Translations under genes and position numbers: made by a program | Assembly: GCF_003244315.1 (NCBI RefSeq) | Contig: NZ_QKWH01000001.1 | Location: 124,001 to 188,000, forward strand | Source: Xylanimonas oleitrophica | Lineage (GTDB): Bacteria > Actinomycetota > Actinomycetes > Actinomycetales > Cellulomonadaceae | Length of the DNA: 64,000 bases | Reading direction: 5' to 3' | Shown here: one piece after another, positions 7,754 through 17,999 of the stretch | How the letters are laid out: each line of letters opens with the position of its first letter | Numbering within the stretch: position 1 is the stretch's first letter | Notes under the pieces: generated by a model | What the model was told of the DNA's origin: nothing | Databases searched by the model: none | What the model saw: the letters and a program-made list of their open reading frames with translations, nothing else

Positions 7754-8923
7754 GTGGACCTGTTCGAATACCAGGCGCGCGACATCTTCGAGAAGCACGG
7801 CGTGCCCGTGCTGGGCGGCGTCGTGGCCACGACGCCCGCCGAGGCCCAGGCGGCCGCCGAGCAGCTCGGCGGCGGCACCGTCGTCGTCAAGGCGCAGGTG
7901 AAGACCGGCGGCCGTGGCAAGGCCGGCGGCGTCAAGCTCGCGCACTCGCCGCAGGAGGCCGCCGAGAAGGCCGGCGAGATCCTCGGCATGGACATCAAGG
8001 GCCACACCGTGCACCGCGTGATGATCGCGCAGGGTGCCAAGATCGCCGAGGAGTTCTACTTCTCGGTGCTGCTGGACCGCTCCAACCGCAACTACCTGGC
8101 CATGTGCTCGGTCGAGGGCGGCATGGAGATCGAGCAGCTCGCCGTCGAGCGCCCCGACGCCCTCGCCAAGGTCGCCGTGGACCCGATCGTGGGCATCGAC
8201 GAGGCCAAGGCGAACGAGATCGTCGAGACCGCCGGCTTCTCCGACGAGCTCAAGGCCCCCGTCGCCGACGTCATCCGCAAGCTGTGGACCGTCTTTACCG
8301 CCGAGGACGCCACGCTGGTCGAGGTCAACCCGCTGGTCCGTACCGAGGACGGCGCCATCATCGCCCTCGACGGCAAGGTCACCCTGGACGACAACGCCTC
8401 CGAGGTCCGCCACCCGGACCACGAGGAGCTCGAGGACAAGGAGACGGCCGACCCGCTGGAGGCCAAGGCCAAGGCGAACGGCCTCAACTACGTCAAGCTC
8501 GACGGCGAGGTCGGCATCATCGGCAACGGCGCTGGCCTGGTCATGAGCACCCTCGACGTCGTCGCGTACGCCGGCGAGAAGCACGGCGGCGTCAAGCCCG
8601 CCAACTTCCTCGACATCGGCGGTGGCGCCAACGCCCAGGTCATGGCCAACGGCCTGGACGTCATCCTCAACGACCCGCAGGTCAGGTCGGTGTTCGTCAA
8701 CGTCTTCGGCGGCATCACCGCGTGCGACGAGGTCGCCAAGGGCATCGTCGGCGCGCTGGAGATCCTCGGCGACGAGGCCACCAAGCCGCTGGTGGTGCGC
8801 CTGGACGGCAACAACGTCGAGCTCGGCCGCCAGATCCTCACCGAGGCGAACCACCCGCTCGTCACCCTGGCCGAGACCATGGACGGCGGTGCCGACAAGG
8901 CCGCCGAGCTGGCCAACGCCTGA
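7754..8923 (+). CDS. sucC: Succinyl-CoA synthetase, beta subunit (ADP-forming type)
   Basis: 389 aa. Works with SucD to convert succinyl-CoA plus NDP and phosphate to succinate, CoA and NTP in the TCA cycle. The N-terminus ([19 protein letters not shown]) and the ATP-grasp segment ([19 protein letters not shown]) are typical, as is NIFGGI-like [20 protein letters not shown] near the C-terminus. The GTG at 7754 is preceded at 8 bp by GGAAGGA; the frame is open upstream, but that part is not conserved and holds the promoter and palindrome. sucD follows after 49 bp. Start choice moderately sure, function very sure. Confidence 0.96.
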   Translation: MDLFEYQARDIFEKHGVPVLGGVVATTPAEAQAAAEQLGGGTVVVKAQVKTGGRGKAGGVKLAHSPQEAAEKAGEILGMDIKGHTVHRVMIAQGAKIAEEFYFSVLLDRSNRNYLAMCSVEGGMEIEQLAVERPDALAKVAVDPIVGIDEAKANEIVETAGFSDELKAPVADVIRKLWTVFTAEDATLVEVNPLVRTEDGAIIALDGKVTLDDNASEVRHPDHEELEDKETADPLEAKAKANGLNYVKLDGEVGIIGNGAGLVMSTLDVVAYAGEKHGGVKPANFLDIGGGANAQVMANGLDVILNDPQVRSVFVNVFGGITACDEVAKGIVGALEILGDEATKPLVVRLDGNNVELGRQILTEANHPLVTLAETMDGGADKAAELANA

Positions 8924-8972
8924 TCGCCCGAGACGACACGCGAAGACTCCGGAAGCAGAGACTGAAACCACT

Positions 8973-9869
<897 letters not shown>

Positions 9870-9882
9870 CGCGCAGCGTCCT

Positions 9883-9922
9883 GACGGCGCCCGTCCCCGC
9901 TCGTGCGGGGGCGGGCGCCGTC
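9883..9922 (+). terminator. Terminator after sucD
   Basis: 18-bp stem with 4-nt loop: arm 9883-9900 (GACGGCGCCCGTCCCCGC), loop TCGT, arm 9905-9922; one position is a G-U pair. No long T tract follows, as is common in high-GC actinobacteria. Confidence 0.75.
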
Positions 9923-9978
9923 GTCGTCCCTCGGCGTGGACTCTCCACGCACGGGGTGAGGCAGGGGACGATGGGTGG

Positions 9979-11199
9979 GTGAGCCCCACCCGCACCCCTC
10001 CACGCACCGTCGACGCCGACGCCGGGCCCCGGTCGCCGGGGCTCGGCGACCGGGTCGCCTGGACGATGTCCGGGGTGTGGGCCGTGGTCCAGGGCGTGGT
10101 GCTGTCGTTCGCCGTGGTGATGCTGCTGACGGTGGTGGCGGTGCTGGGAGCGCCTGGCACGGGCACGGCGGACGGCCTGTGGGAAGGCGCCTCCCGCGTG
10201 GCGGGCGGCCTGTGGCTGCTGGGTCACGGCGCGCCGGTCGTGGCAGGCGGGATCACCTACACGTTCGTGCCGCTCGGGATCGGGGCGCTGGCGCTGTTCA
10301 CCACGTACGTGAGCGCCAAGCGGTCGGCGCTCCCCTCGGTCGGGGCCGTGGTCGCGGGGACGCTCACGTACGTCGCGCTCACGGGCGGTGGCGCCGCGGC
10401 GGGCGGGCTGCGCGGCACCGACCTCGTCATGGCGGTGGTCGGGGGGCTCGTGGTCGGCGGGACCGGCATGGTCGTCGGCGTGCTGGCCCAGCCGGACGCA
10501 CCGCGGGTGGGCGAGGTCTCCGAGCGGGTCTTCGGCGTCGTGCCCCCGGTCGCCCGACTGGGCGTGCGTGCAGGAGCCCTGGCGCTGGCGCTGGTCACCG
10601 GCGTGAGCGCGCTTCTGGTCGGGGGGTGGACGGTGGCGGGACGCACCACCACCGACGACGTCGTGGCCACGCTCGCCCCCGGCTGGATCGGGGGCGTCGT
10701 GCTGGCGCTGGCCCAGCTCGCCGTGGTGCCGAACCTGGTGGTGTGGGCCTCGGCGTGGTTGGCCGGCCCGGGCTTCGCCGTGGGCCAGGGCACGTCGTTC
10801 GCCCCGGGCGGCGTGGTGGACGGGCCGCTGCCCGCGCTGCCCGTGCTGGGTGCGCTGCCGGGCCCGCACTGGACGGGTGGCGGGCTCCTCTGGGCACCGG
10901 CGGTGGTGGTGCTGTGCGGGGTGGTCGCCGGGTGGTTCGCGTGGCGGCGGCTGGAGCCGTCGCTCGTGCGCTGGACGGACGTGGCGCAGGTGGTGGCCGG
11001 GGTCGCCGTCACCACGGCGGCCGGCACGGCGCTCCTGCAGCTGTGGGCCGGGGGAGCGGCGGGGGCAGGCCGGCTGGCCCAGGTGGGGGCCGACCCGCTG
11101 GTGACGGCCGGCCTCGTCGCGGCCGAGACCGTGGTCGGCGCGGCCGTGGTGGTCGTCACGGCGCACCTGGTCACCGCGCGCAGGTCGAGGGAGCGCTGA
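9979..11199 (+). CDS. perM: DUF6350 membrane protein, PerM-like cell-division factor
   Basis: 406 aa with a short polar N-terminus and about eight to nine hydrophobic segments separated by Gly/Ala/Val-rich loops. The position between sucD and purN is the same as that of PerM (Rv0955) in Mycobacterium tuberculosis, a membrane protein linked to FtsB stability and division; DUF6350 is its family. The function here is inferred from family and synteny, not from a catalytic motif. The GTG 9979 start is supported by GACGAT plus 6 nt directly upstream, and by the fact that the upstream extension of the frame lies in another gene's shadow. Confidence 0.75.
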   Translation: MSPTRTPPRTVDADAGPRSPGLGDRVAWTMSGVWAVVQGVVLSFAVVMLLTVVAVLGAPGTGTADGLWEGASRVAGGLWLLGHGAPVVAGGITYTFVPLGIGALALFTTYVSAKRSALPSVGAVVAGTLTYVALTGGGAAAGGLRGTDLVMAVVGGLVVGGTGMVVGVLAQPDAPRVGEVSERVFGVVPPVARLGVRAGALALALVTGVSALLVGGWTVAGRTTTDDVVATLAPGWIGGVVLALAQLAVVPNLVVWASAWLAGPGFAVGQGTSFAPGGVVDGPLPALPVLGALPGPHWTGGGLLWAPAVVVLCGVVAGWFAWRRLEPSLVRWTDVAQVVAGVAVTTAAGTALLQLWAGGAAGAGRLAQVGADPLVTAGLVAAETVVGAAVVVVTAHLVTARRSRER

Positions 11200-11223
11200 G
11201 GCGGTCCGACTAGGCTCCCTCCC

Positions 11224-11868
11224 GTGCAGACCCCCTCCGGACACCCTGTCGAGTCCACGTCCGCGGCACGCGTCGTCGTGCTCGCCTCGGGCGGTGGCTC
11301 CAACCTCGCGGCCCTGCTGGCGGCGCACGACGAGCCCGGCTTCGGCGCCCGCGTCGTCGGCGTGGTGAGCGACCGGCCGCGCGCGGGCGCGCTGGACCTG
11401 GCCCGCGACGCGGGAGTGCCGGCCGTCGTCGTCGACCCGGCCGACTTCCCCGACCGCCCGGCCTGGAACCGCGGCACGGCCGACGCCGTCGCGGTGTTCC
11501 GGCCCGACCTGGTGGTGCTCGCGGGCTTCATGCGGATCCTGGCCCCGGAGTTCGTGGGCCGGTTCGAGCCGCGCATCCTCAACACGCACCCGGCGCTGCT
11601 GCCCAGCTTCCCGGGAGCCCACGGGGTGCGGGACGCGCTGGCGCACGGCGTCAAGGTCACCGGCTGCACCGTGCACCTGGTCGACACCGGCGTGGACACC
11701 GGGCCGATCCTCGCCCAGGCCGCGGTGCCGGTGCTGGACGACGACGACGAGGCCTCGCTGCACGAGCGCATCAAGGTGGCCGAGCGTGCGCTGCTGGTGG
11801 AGACGGTCGGGCGCGTCGCCCGCGAGGGCGTGCACGTGGTGGGTCGCAGGGCCGTCGTCGGCGCCTGA
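11224..11868 (+). CDS. purN: Phosphoribosylglycinamide formyltransferase
   Basis: 214 aa GAR transformylase, moving the formyl group of 10-formyl-THF to GAR in purine synthesis. The N-terminal substrate loop ([14 protein letters not shown]) and the catalytic set Asn120, His122 ([15 protein letters not shown]) and Asp158 (GVDTGPI) are intact. GTG 11224 follows TAGGCT (11211-11216) by 7 nt, a leaderless promoter of its own even though perM lies only 24 bp upstream. purH follows after a riboswitch-containing gap. Confidence 0.96.
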   Translation: MQTPSGHPVESTSAARVVVLASGGGSNLAALLAAHDEPGFGARVVGVVSDRPRAGALDLARDAGVPAVVVDPADFPDRPAWNRGTADAVAVFRPDLVVLAGFMRILAPEFVGRFEPRILNTHPALLPSFPGAHGVRDALAHGVKVTGCTVHLVDTGVDTGPILAQAAVPVLDDDDEASLHERIKVAERALLVETVGRVAREGVHVVGRRAVVGA

Positions 11869-11899
11869 CCCGGGCGGGGTGGCGTGAGCGGGCGCCCGC

Positions 11900-12022
11900 T
11901 AGACTCGGCAGCGGCCGTGACTGGCGAGGGTGGGTCACCACCGGGGAGCGGCCAGGTCCGCAGGGCGCCGACGGCGCCCGGGACCGCCCCACCATGTGCG
12001 CCGCCCGCCTGGGCGCCGGGGT
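11900..12022 (+). ncRNA. ZTP (pfl) riboswitch of purH with promoter
   Basis: A TAGACT -10 (11900-11905) places the transcript start near 11911. The RNA then shows the pfl aptamer signature: GTGACTGGCG (11917-11926), GGTCACCACCGGGGAGCG (11933-11950) and, after a variable stem region, CCGCCTGGGC-like GCCCGCCTGGGCGCC (about 12003-12017). Known pfl RNAs bind ZMP/ZTP and raise expression of purine and one-carbon genes when 10-formyl-THF is short. The leader then runs to a GAGGAG ribosome-binding site at 12049-12054. Confidence 0.9.
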
Positions 12023-12059
12023 CCTTCGACACCGTCCGAACGACCCTCGAGGAGACTCG

Positions 12060-13745
12060 ATGTCCGGCACCGCCCCGTCCGCAGACGCCTCCGGCACCTC
12101 CGCGGCCAAGGTCCACTCGTCCGCCCCTGACGTGCAGCTCGCCGACGACGCGCAGCGCCCCGTGCGACGCGCCCTGCTGAGCGTCTTCGACAAGACGGGC
12201 CTGGTCGACCTGGCCACGGCCCTGCACGAGGCGGGCGTGGAGCTGGTCTCGACCGGCTCGACGGCGTCCACGATCGCCGGCGCCGGTCTGCCCGTCACGC
12301 GGGTGGAGGACCTGACCGGGTTCCCGGAGTGCCTGGAGGGCCGGGTCAAGACGCTGCACCCGCGGGTGCACGCCGGCATCCTGGCCGACTCCCGCAAGGC
12401 GGACCACCTGCGCCAGCTCGAGGAGCTGGACATCGCGCCGTTCGAGCTCGTGGTGGTGAACCTCTACCCGTTCGCGCAGACGCTGGCCACGGGGGCCGAC
12501 GAGAACACGATGGTCGAGCAGATCGACATCGGCGGCCCCTCGATGGTGCGCGCGGCGGCGAAGAACCACCCGTCGGTCGCCGTCGTGGTGGACCCGGCGC
12601 GCTACCCCGACGTCGTCGCGGCGGTGCGGGCGGGCGGCTTCACGTACGCCCAGCGCAAGGAGCTGGCGGCCGCCGCGTTCGTGCACACGGCCACCTACGA
12701 CGTCGCCGTGGCCTCGTGGATGGGCAGCGCGGTGGCGCCCACCGACGTCGTCGAGACTCTCGAGGGGGCCTTGTCCACGGGCTTCCCGGCCTGGCTCGGC
12801 GCCACGTGGGAGCGCGCGGACGTGCTGCGCTACGGCGAGAACCCGCACCAGCGGGCGGCGCTGTACACGAGCGGGCAGGGTGAGCCGGGGCTGGCCCAGG
12901 CGGTGCAGCTGCACGGCAAGGCGATGAGCTACAACAACTACGTCGACGCCGACGCGGCCTGGCGTGCCGCCTGGGACCACGAGGGCCCGGCCGTCGCGAT
13001 CATCAAGCACGCCAACCCGTGCGGGATCGCCGTGGGCGCCGACATCGCGGAGGCGCACCGCCGCGCCCACGCCACCGACCCGGTGAGCGCGTTCGGCGGT
13101 GTCGTCGCGGCCAACGGCGTCATCACCAAGGAGGCCGCGGAGCAGATCGCCCCGGTCTTCACCGAGGTGGTCGTGGCGCCGGGGTTCGAGCCCGAGGCCC
13201 TCGAGGTGCTGCAGGCCAAGAAGAACGTGCGCCTGCTCGTCGTGGACACGCCCCCGGCGGCGGGCGTGGAGACCCGACCGATCTCGGGCGGTCTGCTCGT
13301 CCAGGCCAAGGACACCTTCCAGGCCGAGGGCGACGACCCCGCCACGTGGACCCTCGCCACCGGCGAGGCCGTGGACGAGGCGACGCTCGCCGACCTCGCC
13401 TTCGCGTGGCGGGCCGTGCGCGCCGCCAAGTCCAACGCGATCCTCCTGGCCAAGGACGGCGCCGCCGTCGGCATCGGCATGGGGCAGGTCAACCGGGTGG
13501 ACTCGTGCCGCCTCGCCGTCGAGCGGGCCAACACCCTGGCGGACGGGCAGGAGCGGGCGCGCGGCGCGGTCGCGGCGTCGGACGCCTTCTTCCCCTTCGC
13601 CGACGGCCTCCAGGTGCTGCTCGACGCCGGTGTGCGGGCCGTCGTCCAGCCGGGCGGGTCGATCCGCGACGAGGAGGTCGTCCAGGCGGCCGCGGCGGCC
13701 GGTGTGACCATGTACCTCACGGGCACCCGCCACTTCGCCCACTGA
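12060..13745 (+). CDS. purH: Bifunctional AICAR transformylase / IMP cyclohydrolase
   Basis: 561 aa, the last two steps of de novo IMP synthesis. The N-terminal MGS-like cyclohydrolase domain is seen from about residue 40 ([45 protein letters not shown]). The transformylase domain has [11 protein letters not shown] and [13 protein letters not shown], where the Lys-His pair is catalytic. ATG 12060 has GAGGAG 6 nt upstream. The first 35 residues are a poor-complexity extension not needed for catalysis. The gene is under a ZTP riboswitch and is closed by a 21-bp hairpin at 13814-13858. Confidence 0.97.
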   Translation: MSGTAPSADASGTSAAKVHSSAPDVQLADDAQRPVRRALLSVFDKTGLVDLATALHEAGVELVSTGSTASTIAGAGLPVTRVEDLTGFPECLEGRVKTLHPRVHAGILADSRKADHLRQLEELDIAPFELVVVNLYPFAQTLATGADENTMVEQIDIGGPSMVRAAAKNHPSVAVVVDPARYPDVVAAVRAGGFTYAQRKELAAAAFVHTATYDVAVASWMGSAVAPTDVVETLEGALSTGFPAWLGATWERADVLRYGENPHQRAALYTSGQGEPGLAQAVQLHGKAMSYNNYVDADAAWRAAWDHEGPAVAIIKHANPCGIAVGADIAEAHRRAHATDPVSAFGGVVAANGVITKEAAEQIAPVFTEVVVAPGFEPEALEVLQAKKNVRLLVVDTPPAAGVETRPISGGLLVQAKDTFQAEGDDPATWTLATGEAVDEATLADLAFAWRAVRAAKSNAILLAKDGAAVGIGMGQVNRVDSCRLAVERANTLADGQERARGAVAASDAFFPFADGLQVLLDAGVRAVVQPGGSIRDEEVVQAAAAAGVTMYLTGTRHFAH

Positions 13746-13803
13746 GTCGCCACTGAGTGCGCCACTGAGTCGCCTTCCGAGTCGCCTCCGAGTCGTCACT
13801 GAG
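13740..13803 (+). repeat. Degenerate tandem repeat around the purH stop
   Basis: Imperfect copies of CACTGAGTCGC occur at about 13740, 13751 and 13763 with decayed copies up to 13803. The first copy contains the purH stop codon (CAC TGA), so the array looks like repeated duplication of the gene's last bases. Confidence 0.6.
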
Positions 13804-13813
13804 ACCCGCCGCA

Positions 13814-13858
13814 CCGTCCAGGAGCAGCGCACGCCCGGCGTGCGCTGCTCCTGGACGG
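13814..13858. terminator. Bidirectional terminator between purH and flavoprotein gene
   Basis: Perfect 21-bp inverted repeat, arms 13814-13834 and 13838-13858, with a 3-nt loop (CCG). It separates two convergent genes and can act on both strands. Confidence 0.85.
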
Positions 13859-13865
13859 AGCGGGG

Positions 13866-15269
13866 TCACACGACGGCGTCCTTGAGCCGCACCGCCGGGT
13901 CGACGGCGCGCTCGACCGCGACCCGCAGCGGCTCGCTGCCGTTCATCAGCCGCCGCACGGTGCCGACGTCGCGCGGCGAGTCGACGAGGAGCACCGCCCG
14001 CACGCGGGCGACGCGGTGGCCGTCGGCCGTGCGCCGGGGGTGCCGGTCGAGCGCCTGCTCCAGGTAGAACGCCGCCCACGGGCCCTCGCCCGGCACCCCG
14101 CGGAGCACCACCTCCTCGACCCCGGTGGGCAGGCCCAGGAGCGCGAGGTCGTGGCCGAGCTGGCGCGAGAAGACGTACGGCGCGTGCCGCGGCACGGGGG
14201 GCAGCCCCAGCCGCGCCCGCACCTCCTCCGGCTCCGCCGGGGCCTCGTCCAGCCCCAGCATCGCCCGCACGGTCACCTCGGGGTCGTGCAGGGCCGCCGA
14301 CCAGTGCCCTCCCGGCACCGGGCCGAACACGGGGTGGTCGCGGGTGGCGACGTCGCCCACGGCCCACACCCGGGCCAGCGTCGCGGCGCCGAGCCGCCCC
14401 ACGCCGTCGGCCGGCGTGGCACGGCCGGTCAGGCGCCCGGAGGCGTCGACGCGCAGCGCACCCCGGGCGTCGAGCGGCAGCGCCCCCGCGAGCCATCCCG
14501 ACGCCGGCCGGGCGCCGACGGCAGCCAGCACGACGTCGGCCGGCAGGTGCTCGCCGGACTCCAGGCGCACCCCGCCCACGCCGACCTCGGACACCGCCGA
14601 GCCCGTGACCAGGCGGACGCCGGCCGCCTCGTACCAGGGGGCGAGGTGAGCACCGACGACGGCGCCCAGCTGCCGCTCCACGGGAGTCGCCGCCGCCTCG
14701 ACCACGGTGACCTCGGCGCCCTGGCCGGCGGCGACCCCCGCGACCTCGGCCCCCACCCAGCCGGCCCCGACGACCACCAGCCGCAGGCCCGGCCGCAGCG
14801 CGGCGCGCAGCCTCTCGGCGTCAGCCGCCGTGTGCAGGGTCCACGCCGGTTCCCACCCCGCAGGCCGCACCGGCTCCGACCCCACGGCGAGCACCACGGC
14901 GTCCGCCACCAGGCGGTCTCCTGACGCCGTGACCACGGCGACCGCGTCAGGGGCGGCCTCGAGCCGCACGGCCGGGTCGGACAGCCGCACCTCGTCGGCG
15001 AGCTGGCGCACGTCCACGCCCAGGTCCTCGTGCAGCCACACCGGCGCGGGGCGCGAGAACATCTCCTTCGACAGGGGAGGCCGGTCGTACGGCGGCACCC
15101 CCTCGGCGCCCAGCACCGTCAGGCGGCCGTCGAAGCCGTGCTCCCGCAGGGCCCCCACGGTCTGGGCGCCCGCGAGACCGGCGCCCACCACCACCACGCT
15201 CCGGGGCGGTCCCGCGGGCAGCGGCACGGGCAGGGCAGGGAAACGGCGGGGGGCAGGACGCAGCGGCAC
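13866..15269 (-). CDS. FAD-dependent ferredoxin-reductase-like oxidoreductase
   Basis: 467 aa. An FAD-binding Rossmann motif (VVVVGAGLAGAQTVGALREHG) near residue 25 and an NAD(P)H-binding GxGxxG (VVVGAGWVGAEVAG) in the middle, with PPYDRPPLSKE near residue 80, mark the rubredoxin/ferredoxin reductase type of flavoprotein that passes electrons from NAD(P)H to a small iron-sulfur protein. The segment ARVWAVGDVA is the second FAD-contact motif. The C-terminal 130 residues resemble the reductase C-terminal domain. No redox-active Cys pair is seen. GTG 15269 is preceded by TAGCGT and 6 nt (leaderless). The electron acceptor is unknown; no ferredoxin gene is adjacent. Confidence 0.85.
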   Translation of the reverse strand: MPLRPAPRRFPALPVPLPAGPPRSVVVVGAGLAGAQTVGALREHGFDGRLTVLGAEGVPPYDRPPLSKEMFSRPAPVWLHEDLGVDVRQLADEVRLSDPAVRLEAAPDAVAVVTASGDRLVADAVVLAVGSEPVRPAGWEPAWTLHTAADAERLRAALRPGLRLVVVGAGWVGAEVAGVAAGQGAEVTVVEAAATPVERQLGAVVGAHLAPWYEAAGVRLVTGSAVSEVGVGGVRLESGEHLPADVVLAAVGARPASGWLAGALPLDARGALRVDASGRLTGRATPADGVGRLGAATLARVWAVGDVATRDHPVFGPVPGGHWSAALHDPEVTVRAMLGLDEAPAEPEEVRARLGLPPVPRHAPYVFSRQLGHDLALLGLPTGVEEVVLRGVPGEGPWAAFYLEQALDRHPRRTADGHRVARVRAVLLVDSPRDVGTVRRLMNGSEPLRVAVERAVDPAVRLKDAVV

Positions 15270-15325
15270 GCCCTCACGCTAACCGGCCCGCGGGGCCGGT
15301 GGCCGCCGACGGTAGGCTCGCCCCC

Positions 15326-15655
15326 GTGGAACCCCGCTCCGCCCCCGGCCCGGACGCCCCCACGCCCCCGTCGGGCACCGGGAGGTTCCGCGGACCGGAC
15401 CCCCGCCTCTCCCTCGTGGTGGCGATGAGCGGGATCACCGTCGCCGCGCTCCTGGGTGCGTTCGTCAGCGCCCGGCTCGGTGCCCTCGCCATCGCGCTGA
15501 CGCTCGCCGTCGCCGGCACGTGGCGGGCGCTCGCCCCCCGCGCTACCCAGGCGGCGGGCATCGCCGTCCGCGGCAAGGGGCTCGACGTCTTCACCTACCT
15601 CGCGATGGCGTCGGTCATCGCGTTCCTCGCCCTCACGGTGCCCCGGCTCGGCTGA
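15326..15655 (+). CDS. DUF3017 membrane protein
   Basis: 109 aa. A proline-rich N-terminus followed by three hydrophobic segments (LSLVVAMSGITVAALLGAFV, LGALAIALTLAVAGTWRAL and FTYLAMASVIAFLALTVP), typical of DUF3017. In streptomycetes this gene lies between folD and mdh; here mdh is still close by (16925) but folD is 16 kb away. GTG 15326 follows TAGGCT (15312-15317... spacing 7-8 nt), consistent with a leaderless start. Function unknown. Confidence 0.8.
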   Translation: MEPRSAPGPDAPTPPSGTGRFRGPDPRLSLVVAMSGITVAALLGAFVSARLGALAIALTLAVAGTWRALAPRATQAAGIAVRGKGLDVFTYLAMASVIAFLALTVPRLG

Positions 15656-15683
15656 GCCGCGCTCGCGACGGGCGTGTGCACGA

Positions 15684-15725
15684 CAGAGCGGCCCCCGTCG
15701 TCCTGGGACGACGGGGGCCGCTCTG
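15684..15725. terminator. Bidirectional terminator between DUF3017 and aquaporin genes
   Basis: Arms 15684-15703 and 15706-15725 are perfect complements; the two central bases are unpaired, so in RNA the stem is about 18-19 bp closed by a short loop. Convergent genes on both sides. Confidence 0.85.
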
Positions 15726-15736
15726 CGCTCAGGGCG

Positions 15737-16786
15737 TCAGGCCTTGGGCTCGCCCGGCTCCTGCGAGCCCTCCGGAGCCGGCAGCGACTCCGGCTCGGCA
15801 GCGGGCTCCGTCTTCTCGGGAGACGCCTCGACGACCGGCTCGGTCGCCGAGGGCTGCGTCGTTGCCTCGGTGCTCGCCGTCGCCGGGGCGGTCGCCGCGG
15901 CCGTGGAAGGCTCGACGTCCTCGTCACCGGCGGGCTCGACGCCGTACGTCTCCTCGAGCTCGTCCAGCGCCTCGTCGCCGTCCACCACCGTGACCGGAGC
16001 GAACGCGCGGTAGAACAGCGCGGCGAGCGCGGCACCCGCGAGCGGGGCGAGGAAGAACAGGACGAACTGCTGCCAGATCGTGGTGTCGCCGGCGAACAGC
16101 GCCGAGGCGAACGAGCGCGCCGGGTTGAGGCCGGTGTTCGTGACGGGCCACGAGATGATGTGCAGCGCGCTGAGGGTCAGGCCCACGACCACGGGCGGGT
16201 AGGGGACGCGCGAGCGCTCGTCCCGGCTGCCGAAGATCACGCCCACGAAGATGGCGGCGATGATGACCTCGACCAGCAGGGCGGCCACCATCGAGAACTC
16301 GGTCTGGCCCTGCGCGAGGCGCGAGAGCGGGGAGTGCTCGCCGAACCCGTTGGCCGTCTGGCCGAGGAACGCGCCCTTGCCGTCCAGGCCGATGAGGCCC
16401 GGGAAGCCGGCGGGGACGATCGACCAGAGCACGAGCGCCGAGACGCCGGCGCCGAAGAACTGCGCCAGCCAGTACGGCAGCACGTTGCGCCACGACGTGC
16501 GCCCGGCCAGCGCCATGCCGAAGGTCACGGCGGGGTTGAAGTGCCCGCCCGAGACGTGCCCGACCGAGGCCACGGCGGCCATGAGCATGATGCCCGCGGC
16601 CAGCGCGACCGGGACGATCGAGCCCTGGTTGAGCTGCAGGTTGAACGTCCAGGTGCCGACGATGCCCAGCACCAGGATGAAGGTGCCGAAGGCCTCAGCG
16701 GCCATCCGGGTGAACAGGGGGTACGCGGGCTGTGCGGGCGTGGTGGCGCCTGCGGTGGCCGCCGGGGCGGCAAAGTCCTGGGACAT
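15737..16786 (-). CDS. Aquaporin (MIP family) with long acidic C-terminal tail
   Basis: 349 aa. Six membrane helices within residues about 25-262 and both NPA boxes: HFNPAVTFG and [10 protein letters not shown]. The selectivity-filter residues look water-type: Phe in AEAFGTF, His in LSALHIISW and Arg after the second NPA. So AqpZ-like water transport is more likely than glycerol transport. The last 85 or so residues are a Glu/Ala/Thr/Pro-rich tail ([10 protein letters not shown] onward) not found in ordinary AqpZ and probably disordered in the cytoplasm. Divergent from mdh, with a 138-bp shared upstream region. Confidence 0.9.
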   Translation of the reverse strand: MSQDFAAPAATAGATTPAQPAYPLFTRMAAEAFGTFILVLGIVGTWTFNLQLNQGSIVPVALAAGIMLMAAVASVGHVSGGHFNPAVTFGMALAGRTSWRNVLPYWLAQFFGAGVSALVLWSIVPAGFPGLIGLDGKGAFLGQTANGFGEHSPLSRLAQGQTEFSMVAALLVEVIIAAIFVGVIFGSRDERSRVPYPPVVVGLTLSALHIISWPVTNTGLNPARSFASALFAGDTTIWQQFVLFFLAPLAGAALAALFYRAFAPVTVVDGDEALDELEETYGVEPAGDEDVEPSTAAATAPATASTEATTQPSATEPVVEASPEKTEPAAEPESLPAPEGSQEPGEPKA

Positions 16787-16864
16787 GAGAATCCTTGTGT
16801 CTCGTCCGGTGCTGTCGGGGGCACGGTACAGGCCGCGACTGGGTGACGACAGGGTGTGCCCTGA

Positions 16865-17914
<1,050 letters not shown>

Positions 17915-17999
17915 GCCGCCCTCGCGGTGCGCGCCGTGCGGGCGCCGGTGCGGAAAATCCTGCGAGGAATGTCACCGCAGCCGCTTAGGGTCGGCGTCG

